From an uncultured Alcaligenaceae bacterium (GTDB lineage Bacteria; Pseudomonadota; Gammaproteobacteria; Burkholderiales; Burkholderiaceae_B), in assembly GCA_937897265.1 (NCBI GenBank), contig CALCPT010000715.1, positions 1 to 6,584 of the forward strand: a stretch of DNA of 6,584 bases, written 5' to 3'. Positions 1 to 5,232 of this stretch are shown here, piece after piece. Both the position numbers and the translations under genes were made by a program. Each line of letters starts with the position of its first letter. Within the stretch, counting starts at the first letter, position 1. The notes below the pieces were generated by a model. The model searched no databases, had not been told where the DNA came from, and saw only the letters and a program-made list of their open reading frames with translations.

Positions 1-121
1 CGCGTTTTTCCACGCCCAGTTCTTCGGACATGGTGATCTGGATGTTGGCAATGTGTTCGCGCCGCCATAAGGGTTCAAACAAGGCGTTGCCAAAGCGCAG
101 GGCAAACAGGTTTTGCACCGC
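1..121 (-). pseudogene. zwf: Internal fragment of glucose-6-phosphate 1-dehydrogenase, fused to an unrelated gene
   Basis: Read on the minus strand from 121 to the window edge, 40 open codons give [20 protein letters not shown] followed by [20 protein letters not shown]. This is the segment of Zwf that directly follows the conserved IDHYLGKE active-site stretch; the E. coli counterpart reads TVMNLLALRFANSLF and continues to VEITVAEEVGIEGR. It therefore matches roughly residues 185-225 of a protein of about 490 residues. Zwf oxidises glucose-6-phosphate with NADP+ as the first step of the oxidative pentose phosphate and Entner-Doudoroff routes. The N-terminal third, with the nucleotide-binding and HYLGKE motifs, is absent: upstream DNA is exoprotein sequence in another frame. 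The codon just before is CCG (Pro), where the family has Glu. Whether the gene continues intact past position 1 cannot be seen. Family assignment is confident. Calling it a pseudogene assumes the junction is real; it may be an assembly artefact. Confidence 0.82.
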
Positions 122-1052
122 CGGTTTGCCCAGAGGTCTTGCCACTAACGTCCAAGTTACCCGCAACACTCACCGAGCCCGCACCACCATCCAACACTAT
201 CTTGCCGTTCACCATCTGTGCAGACGTCGCGGCAACCACACCACCAGTATTAATCACCTGCCCCACCACTTGCGAGGCGGCACGTGCGGTCATCAACACA
301 CGGCCACCTGCCGCTTGTATTGAGCCGGAGTTATCGACAATCGCTTTGCTATCTGTTGGGGTCACATCAACAGGCGCCGTCACCACAAACGCCAAGGTGT
401 TGTCACCGCTCAGGTCGAGCGTAAACGCCTTAGCACCGCCCAACACCACTTGCCCTAAATTGGCCTCGATATAGCCTTCGTTGCGCACTGCCTCGCCCGC
501 TAGCACCGCGTAGCCACCTTCAGCCACAATAATGCTGCCTTGATTCACAACGCTTGCACCAGCCACGCCGCCGTCAGTGAACGCGTATTGACCAGCCATA
601 AACTGTTGATCCGTCAACGAACGTGTGGTGGCCAAAAAGCTACCTGTGGCAACCTGACCGCCAGGTGCGATCAGCACACCATTTGGATTCAGTACCCAGA
701 CTTGGCCATTGGCCTGTAATGCCCCTTGAATCACAGAGGCATGCGCGCCCGAAACACGATTCAATGCAATCGACGAAGCTGAGGGCTGCACGAAGCGCAC
801 CGTCGAGCCACTGCCAATTGAAAAGTTACTCCAGTTAACAACCGCTTTATCTGAAGATTGCTTGATGGTAGTTTGAGCGGCAGATTGCGTGATCGTGGCA
901 GAGCCTGCCGAAACGACACCGCCGCTTGGTCCTGCGGCGTACCCTTGCGCCGCACACAGACAGCTAAACAGGGCTAAAACACGCAAGCGCATCAACGCGC
1001 TAAACGTGACTTGCATACACAACCACGCGAAAGAGATCACTAGTTTCAACAA
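75..1052 (-). pseudogene. Truncated filamentous haemagglutinin-like exoprotein, TPS secretion domain only
   Basis: This is the N-terminal part of a TpsA-type exoprotein, a large beta-helical surface or secreted protein exported through an outer-membrane TpsB pore. Numbering from the TTG at 1052, a likely Sec signal peptide spans residues 21-40 (MRLRVLALFSCLCAAQGYAA, probable cleavage before GPSGG). The haemagglutination-activity (TPS) domain follows: VNWSNFSIGSGSTVRFVQP at 72-90, ALNRV at 96-100, GALQANGQVWVLNPNGVLIA at 110-129 with the signature NPNG, then beta-helix turns of the G-I-A-GG-V-L type (170-270) and a [15 protein letters not shown] stretch at 298-312. The last 13 residues are out-of-frame zwf sequence, ending at a TGA at 75-77. 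Full-length relatives usually run to one or several thousand residues, so most of the protein is missing. The true start is probably ATG at 992 (M21) or ATG at 1016 (M13); no strong ribosome-binding site separates them. There is no classic extended signal peptide and no TpsB gene in the window. Confidence 0.82.
117..122. other. Junction between exoprotein gene and zwf
   Basis: On the minus strand the exoprotein frame reads ACC GGC GGT (T-G-G), the usual end of the GQTGG motif. From 121 onward the DNA instead makes sense as zwf in a different frame: GCG GTG CAA AAC (A-V-Q-N). The bases GGCGGT fit both partners, so the breakpoint can only be placed within a few bases, and a few bases of microhomology are likely at the join. 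No insertion sequence, terminal repeat or target duplication is visible. The change of gene identity is read directly from the translations; whether it arose in the cell or during assembly is unknown. Confidence 0.75.
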
Positions 1053-1066
1053 AGAGGCTCACGACT

Positions 1067-1109
1067 AAGCAAAACACACTAAGAGTTTCGGATTGTGTGG
1101 ATTTTGCTT
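1067..1109. repeat. Imperfect inverted repeat just upstream of the exoprotein start
   Basis: The left arm AAGCAAAACACAC (1067-1079) pairs with the right arm GTGTGGATTTTGCTT (1095-1109). This gives 8 bp plus 5 bp separated by a 2-base bulge, around a loop of 15 bases. It lies 15 bases upstream of the TTG at 1052 on the exoprotein's own strand, so it could be a leader-RNA hairpin or a protein-binding site. It lacks the GC-rich stem and trailing T-run of an intrinsic terminator. Function is unknown. Confidence 0.45.
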
Positions 1110-1277
1110 GAGGAACCTATTGCGAAATCGTCAAACCAGTACCAAATCCCACTGAAGGGGTACATCGTGCATTTATGTGCTTAGCTTTGCGTTATTTGTC
1201 GTAGAGCAGTCGCTAAAAGTGTTCAAAAAAACAACTCATTCTTTCATAGCGTTAGCAGCTTCTGATTACAAGCAACA

Positions 1278-1311
1278 CGAACCTGCTGTTCGACACTTTA
1301 CACTTTCGAAC
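1278..1311. repeat. Three-part CGAAC/GTTCG/CGAAC repeat with two mutually exclusive pairings
   Basis: CGAAC (1278-1282) can pair with GTTCG (1288-1292) across a 5-base loop. Alternatively GTTCGA (1288-1293) can pair with TCGAAC (1306-1311) across a 12-base loop containing a tandem CACTTTA/CACTTTC. The middle arm is shared, so the two hairpins exclude each other. The stems are only 5 and 6 bp, so this may be chance. It lies about 80-110 bases past the tatD stop and about 230 bases upstream of the exoprotein start. Confidence 0.3.
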
Positions 1312-1389
1312 ATGATCAAGGATCGGGATCAGAACGACAAGAAAGCCTCAATCTCACAAAGAACAAAGAAAGTTCGCTGCAAACAAAAC

Positions 1390-2193
1390 TTAACGAGCAG
1401 TGATCGCTAAGCCTGGGCACACCCTTTGTGCAGTTTGCGCCGTCGCCGTCACCACGTCTTGGACCGAGCATCCCCGCAATTCAGCAAGCGTTTTGGCAAT
1501 CTGCAGTACCTCCTGAGGCTCATTACGACAGCCCTTTTCCAACCATGCCGGCGAGATATCGGGCGCATCGGTCTCAAGCACAAGTGCACATAACTCAAGT
1601 TCGGTTGCCAAGCGCCTGATCTGCAATGCACGTTCAAACGTCATTACCCCACCAATACCCAGCGCAAAACCAAGCTCAACAAATTGCTGCGCTTGTTGCA
1701 GGCTGCCATTAAAAGCATGTGCAATACCACCACGCACGCGATAGCGACGCAGAAATTTCAGTATGGAGTCTTGTGAACGACGCACATGCAACAATACGGG
1801 CAAATCAAATTCACGCGCGAGTTTTAACTGCGCTTCGTAAAACAGTTCTTGTTTGGCGCGCGGATCGCCAGATGAAATTTCAGGGATAAAAAAATCAAGC
1901 CCAATTTCACCCACCGCAATGAGCTTTGGATCAGAACGGTGCTCAAGCAACGCTTGGCGCAATTGCTCTAAGGCCTCTGGTGCAGCGCGCTCAACATACA
2001 TTGGATGGATGCCAAGCGCATAAAAACCTTGTTCAAACGAATGAGCCAACTGACGCACACGCTCAAAGTTAGCCACTTCAACGGCTGGGATGACAATTGC
2101 TTTTACGCCAGCCGTTTGTGCGCGTGCAATCACCTGCGCGCGATCGTGATCGAATTCTGCCGCGTCTAAATGGCAGTGCGTGTCAAACAGCAT
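1390..2193 (-). CDS. tatD: TatD-family metal-dependent hydrolase/DNase
   Basis: This is a 267-residue TIM-barrel hydrolase of the TatD (YcfH/YjjV) group, cytosolic enzymes for which metal-dependent DNase (3'-5' exonuclease) activity has been shown in some members. The metal-binding set is complete: H6 and H8 in DTHCHLD, E96 in VGEIGLDFF, H136 in LLHVRRS, H159 in IAHAFNG and D209 in ETDAPD. The length is normal. The start chosen is the ATG at 2193 because the family begins M-h-D-(S/T)-HCHLD. An in-frame ATG at 2208 would add MPRDA and overlap lolD by 11 bases; it has the nearer, though still distant, GGAGG (about 15 bases upstream), so it remains possible. With the 2193 start, the gene begins 4 bases after the lolD stop and so is the third cistron of the lolC-lolD operon. 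The paralogue (TatD, YcfH or YjjV) cannot be settled from this view. Despite the name, the family is not part of the Tat translocase. Confidence 0.93.
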   Translation of the reverse strand: MLFDTHCHLDAAEFDHDRAQVIARAQTAGVKAIVIPAVEVANFERVRQLAHSFEQGFYALGIHPMYVERAAPEALEQLRQALLEHRSDPKLIAVGEIGLDFFIPEISSGDPRAKQELFYEAQLKLAREFDLPVLLHVRRSQDSILKFLRRYRVRGGIAHAFNGSLQQAQQFVELGFALGIGGVMTFERALQIRRLATELELCALVLETDAPDISPAWLEKGCRNEPQEVLQIAKTLAELRGCSVQDVVTATAQTAQRVCPGLAITAR

Positions 2194-2197
2194 CGCG

Positions 2198-2881
2198 TCA
2201 CGTGGCATCTACCAAGCGCCCTGCCTCCATATACAGGCGGCGATCCGCTAAGGCAGCCAGTTCTTGATCATGGGTCACAATCAAAAAGGCAGTTTTTGCC
2301 TCGGCGTTCACTTGTTTAAGCAAGCGAAACATTTGCTGCGCAGTGTGGCGATCAAGATTACCGGTGGGCTCATCGGCCAGCACGCATGCGGGCTGCGCCA
2401 CCAAAGCACGCGCTAGCGCCACACGCTGGCGCTCACCTCCGGATAACTGACCTGGAAAATGCTGCACCCTCGCCTGCAAGCCCACTAGTTCGAGCATCTT
2501 TTGTGCCTGAACTCTGGCATGCTCGCGTGATTCGCGTCGTACGATCAAAGGCATGGCCACATTATCCAAAGCCGAAAACTCAGGCAACAAGTGATGAAAC
2601 TGATACACAAAGCCCAAGGCATGATTGCGTAAGCGACTGCGTTGCGCTTCAGACAACCCGTCCGTGGCTTGCCCTGCAACAGTGATCGAGCCCGAACTGG
2701 GTACATCCAACAAGCCAAGTGCGTGCAGCAGGGTACTTTTGCCCGAACCCGAAGCCCCCACCACGGCCACCATTTCACCGCGCGCAATCGCAATGCTGAC
2801 ATCCACCAACACATCGATACGATTTGAACCATCGTCATAATGTTTGGATAAATGCGAGGCTTGCAAAGCGAAATCAGTCAT
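2198..2881 (-). CDS. lolD: Lipoprotein-releasing ABC transporter ATP-binding subunit LolD
   Basis: This is the cytosolic ATPase that powers release of mature lipoproteins from the inner membrane to the carrier LolA. All ABC motifs are intact across 227 residues: Walker A GASGSGKST (42-50), Q-loop Q94, signature LSGGE (146-150), Walker B VLADEP (167-172), D-loop GNLD (174-177) and switch histidine H204. The stretch FVYQFHHLLPEFSALDNV (91-108) is the LolD-specific signature after the Q-loop, which separates it from MacB and FtsE relatives. The ATG at 2881 overlaps the end of lolC by 8 bases (ATGACTGA), implying translational coupling. A GAGG (2894-2891) sits 9 bases upstream and supports this start. 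The length is normal and nothing is missing. Confidence 0.97.
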   Translation of the reverse strand: MTDFALQASHLSKHYDDGSNRIDVLVDVSIAIARGEMVAVVGASGSGKSTLLHALGLLDVPSSGSITVAGQATDGLSEAQRSRLRNHALGFVYQFHHLLPEFSALDNVAMPLIVRRESREHARVQAQKMLELVGLQARVQHFPGQLSGGERQRVALARALVAQPACVLADEPTGNLDRHTAQQMFRLLKQVNAEAKTAFLIVTHDQELAALADRRLYMEAGRLVDAT

Positions 2882-4154
2882 GGCGCAAGACCTCGGCAGG
2901 TTGCAAACGCGAGGCGCGCCAGCTGGGATACAGCGTGGCGAGTAACGACATAATCAATGAAGTGATACCAATACTTGCGATGTCAGACAGGCGCGGGTCA
3001 GACGGCAGCGTGCTGATGAAATAAATTTCGCGCGGCAAAAACTGCGCACCGATCATACGCTCGATGGCAGGCACGATGACGTCAATATTCAGAGCAATCG
3101 CCGAACCGCCCACGACACCTAACAGCGTGCCGATCACGCCAATCAAGGCACCCTGTACTAAAAATATCCGAGCGATTTCGCCGGGCGTTGAGCCAAAGCT
3201 ACGCAAAATGGCAATGTCAGATTGTTTGTCTTTAACAGCCATCACAAGTGACGACAAAAGATTAAAGGCGGCCACTGCCACGATCAATGCCAAAATCAAA
3301 AACATCATCCGCTTTTCAGTCTGCACTGCTGCAAACCATGTGCGATTGTTGCGAGACCAGTCTGCTACAGCTACGGTAGTCGGCAATAGGGGCACGAGTG
3401 ACTGAGCAATTTCAGGCGCGCGATACATGTCATTGACACGTAATCGCACACCTGCCATGGCGCTATCGCGAAACAGCTTTGCCGCATCGGTCACATCCAC
3501 AAACGCAAGCGACGAGTCGTACTCATAGTGGCCCGAACGAAACGTACCCACCAAGGTGAACTGACGCATCCGTGGCGAAAAACCCGCAGGGCTGATGTTG
3601 GCAGACGGGGCCAACATCATGATGGTTTGCCCGATGCGCACGTTCAATACATCGGCCAAATCTTGCCCAAGCACAATACCAAATTCGCCCGCCTTTAAAT
3701 CGGTTAAACGACCGCGCACCATTTGGCTACCAACCTGTGACACGTCTTTCTCAGTCACTGGATCAATGCCCCGAACTTGCACGCCGCGTAACTCTTGACC
3801 ACGCATCAACATGCCCTGCGCCGACACAAAGGGCGCACCCGCCAAGACAGCGGGTGATTTTTTTGCCGCTGCGATCAGTTCAGGGGCTTGGCTCACGGTG
3901 CGCTCAGCATCAGCACCCGGCGCAAAGATCTCAATGTGTGGCAGCACCGACAACATGCGATCGCGCACGTCTTTTTGAAAACCGTTCATGACCGACAACA
4001 CAACGATCAGGGCCGCAACACCCAACGCGATGCCCGCCATTGAAGTCGCCGCTACAAACGAGACAAAGCGATCGCGTCGGCCTTTGCGACCGCGCAAGCT
4101 GCTGAGGCCCGCATAACGGGCACCAATCCACAATTCGTAAGGTAGTTTGAACAC
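2874..4154 (-). CDS. lolC: Lipoprotein-releasing ABC transporter permease (LolC/LolE type)
   Basis: This is the inner-membrane permease that takes up lipoproteins from the membrane and hands them to LolA; it works with LolD. It has 426 residues in the standard layout. There is an N-terminal MFKLPYELWIGARYAG and a first membrane helix about 31-55, with LGVAALIVVLSVMNGFQKDV at its end. A large periplasmic domain covers about 56-282 and includes RDRMLSVLPHIEIF and YEYDSSLAFVD. Three more helices lie near 283-306, 329-352 and 393-411. The cytoplasmic loop KDKQSDIAILRSFG (308-321) is the coupling segment that contacts the ATPase. The start is GTG at 4154: an in-frame TGA lies just upstream and no ATG fits. 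No second permease gene lies next to lolD, unlike E. coli lolCDE, so the complex may use two copies of this protein (LolF-like). That is inference, since another copy could lie elsewhere. Confidence 0.95.
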   Translation of the reverse strand: MFKLPYELWIGARYAGLSSLRGRKGRRDRFVSFVAATSMAGIALGVAALIVVLSVMNGFQKDVRDRMLSVLPHIEIFAPGADAERTVSQAPELIAAAKKSPAVLAGAPFVSAQGMLMRGQELRGVQVRGIDPVTEKDVSQVGSQMVRGRLTDLKAGEFGIVLGQDLADVLNVRIGQTIMMLAPSANISPAGFSPRMRQFTLVGTFRSGHYEYDSSLAFVDVTDAAKLFRDSAMAGVRLRVNDMYRAPEIAQSLVPLLPTTVAVADWSRNNRTWFAAVQTEKRMMFLILALIVAVAAFNLLSSLVMAVKDKQSDIAILRSFGSTPGEIARIFLVQGALIGVIGTLLGVVGGSAIALNIDVIVPAIERMIGAQFLPREIYFISTLPSDPRLSDIASIGITSLIMSLLATLYPSWRASRLQPAEVLRHD

Positions 4155-4275
4155 AGCGGCATTATTGCATCAAACCTGCAACTGACCACTGCGCTTTGCC
4201 CCTTATTTCCAACAGATCGCTTAGCCTAACAGCTAGCGGGCAACAGACCGCTTGCCATCCCACTACAATCCGCTT
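4155..4275. promoter_or_regulatory. Divergent promoter region between lolC and the RpfE-type gene
   Basis: This 121-bp gap must hold the promoters of both transcription units. On the plus strand TACAAT (4264-4269) is a good -10 box. Its spacing would place the first transcribed base at about 4276, the A of the start codon, so a leaderless mRNA is plausible; the matching -35 region (around 4240-4246) is poor. No Shine-Dalgarno sequence precedes either lolC or the RpfE-type gene. On the lolC side an AATAAT lies 7-12 bases from the GTG but has no convincing -35 partner. A direct repeat (4210-4256) occupies the middle to right part. Confidence 0.4.
4210..4256. repeat. Degenerate direct repeat in the divergent promoter
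   Basis: CAACAGATCGCTTAGCC (4210-4226) recurs as CAACAGACCGCTTGCC (4241-4256), 31 bases downstream, with one substitution and one deleted base. A third, shorter echo, AACAGCTAGC, lies between them (4229-4238). The spacing is close to three helical turns, so the two copies would face the same side of the DNA. The right copy covers the predicted -35/spacer region of the plus-strand promoter. This could be a repressor site or a decayed duplication; nothing here identifies a binding protein. Confidence 0.4.
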
Positions 4276-5232
4276 ATGTCTCTTTTAATTCCTGGGGCAC
4301 TGCCCCCCTCTAATGTTGCCAAAGATCTGCTTGCGCAGGTTGAGCAGCACTGCCCGGCGTTGGTCGAGCGCCTGAAAACGATGGTTGCAACGGTGCAAGA
4401 GCTCGCACCCGAGCACACCGGTTGCACGCCCTTTGAGGCGGTCAGGCTGCAGCAAATGGGCTATTCGCCGCCTGCGGGCGGCAATCTGGGCACAGGTCTC
4501 GCGGCACTCCACGCGGGGGTCAAAAACCCCTCTGAAACAGTTTGGCTGGCCGAATTAAGCGCGATTTCGGTCGGACGCGAAGGCGCAACCATCGCTCACC
4601 CAGCTTCGTTCGAGGTCAGTACTGACGAGGCTGACGCCTTATTTGATGCGGTGTCAGGGCTGTGGGCTGACCGGGCGATCTCGGCTTTGCCGCTAAACGC
4701 TAGGCAATGGCGGATTTGGCTTGACCCGAATGCAAGCACCAGGTCGCTGACGCCCGCGGCGATGGCCGAAATGAGATTGACAGACTGGTGGCCGCAAGAA
4801 GATAGCTTGCGCGAGTGGCGCCGCTTGTTAAACGAGATTCAAATGGTCTGGCACGAACACCCGGTCAACCTTGCCCGCGCAGAGCGCGGAGAGTTACCAA
4901 TCAATAGCTTATGGCTGTATGGTGGAGCGCAAGGATGGAGCCCTAGTCAGCCAGCCTTGCAGATTGCTGCCGAGTCTCAGTCGGCCACCCTCTCCTCATC
5001 TCTCAGCTACGAAGGTCTGCACATCCCCTACCTACAGGGCGATTGGGCCGCCTGGATTGCGGCGCTTCCGGCCTTGTCTGAACACCTCAGCACACTCGAG
5101 CGCAGCACAAGCCTTACCCTCACAGGTCAACAACGCGCCGTTGTCTTGACGCCCGCCCGCAAACGCTGGTGGCACGCCCTTTTACCGGCGCGCCCGCAAC
5201 CCTGGAACACCTGGTGGAATCTCCCAAACTAA
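4276..5232 (+). CDS. RpfE-type protein of unknown function (often annotated as phosphoglycerate mutase)
   Basis: I recognise this as the RpfE-like family found beside recJ in beta- and gammaproteobacteria such as Xanthomonas. The strongest signal is the conserved core LLNEIQMVWHEHPVN (184-198) followed by LPINSLWLYGGA (207-218); the family hallmark is an INSLWFWGGG-like motif after an NE-Q-hh-H-H-VN segment. The N-terminus MSLLIPGALPPS is also typical. The 318 residues carry no signal peptide or membrane helix, so the protein is probably cytosolic. Database names such as regulatory protein RpfE or cofactor-independent phosphoglycerate mutase rest on little: I see none of the metal-binding motifs of that mutase superfamily. 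The start chosen is ATG at 4276; a TTG at 4252 is in frame but sits within the upstream direct repeat and would add eight residues foreign to the family. The gene overlaps recJ by 19 bases, so the two are probably co-expressed. Its biochemical role is unknown. Confidence 0.85.
   Translation: MSLLIPGALPPSNVAKDLLAQVEQHCPALVERLKTMVATVQELAPEHTGCTPFEAVRLQQMGYSPPAGGNLGTGLAALHAGVKNPSETVWLAELSAISVGREGATIAHPASFEVSTDEADALFDAVSGLWADRAISALPLNARQWRIWLDPNASTRSLTPAAMAEMRLTDWWPQEDSLREWRRLLNEIQMVWHEHPVNLARAERGELPINSLWLYGGAQGWSPSQPALQIAAESQSATLSSSLSYEGLHIPYLQGDWAAWIAALPALSEHLSTLERSTSLTLTGQQRAVVLTPARKRWWHALLPARPQPWNTWWNLPN

Larger units (their letters stand above)
1053..1389. other. AT-rich intergenic region between tatD and the exoprotein gene
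   Basis: This gap of 337 bases is about 42% GC by hand count and holds no gene I can support. On the minus strand it runs from the tatD stop to the exoprotein start and should contain the tatD transcript end and the exoprotein promoter. It has an imperfect inverted repeat (1067-1109), a pair of competing short inverted repeats (1278-1311) and three GATC sites within 17 bases (1314-1330). A weak minus-strand sigma-70 candidate is TTGTAA (1271-1266), 17 bases, then TATGAA (1248-1243), four of six matches in each box. No hairpin followed by a T-run is present, so no intrinsic terminator can be called for tatD. Confidence 0.6.

Noticed and set aside
75..125. Simple frameshift (sequencing error) explaining the early end of the exoprotein frame
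   Set aside because: The alternative frame after the break does not continue beta-helix sequence; it reads as Zwf for 40 residues. One inserted or deleted base cannot explain that.
30..474. Plus-strand open frames opposite the zwf fragment and exoprotein gene
   Set aside because: They are antisense shadows. The minus-strand frames have clear family motifs; these show none.
1278..1376. Intrinsic terminator for the lolC-lolD-tatD transcript
   Set aside because: The short stems here are not GC-rich and are not followed by a T-run on the minus strand.
1177..1410. 77-codon plus-strand open frame starting with GTG in the AT-rich gap
   Set aside because: There is no ribosome-binding site, no recognisable motif, biased low-complexity Lys/Ser content, and its end overlaps tatD on the opposite strand. 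It is most likely chance in AT-rich DNA.
4252..4275. TTG at 4252 as start of the RpfE-type protein
   Set aside because: The extra residues MPSHYNPL do not resemble the family N-terminus, and the TTG lies inside the direct repeat. ATG at 4276 gives the typical MSLLIPGALP start.
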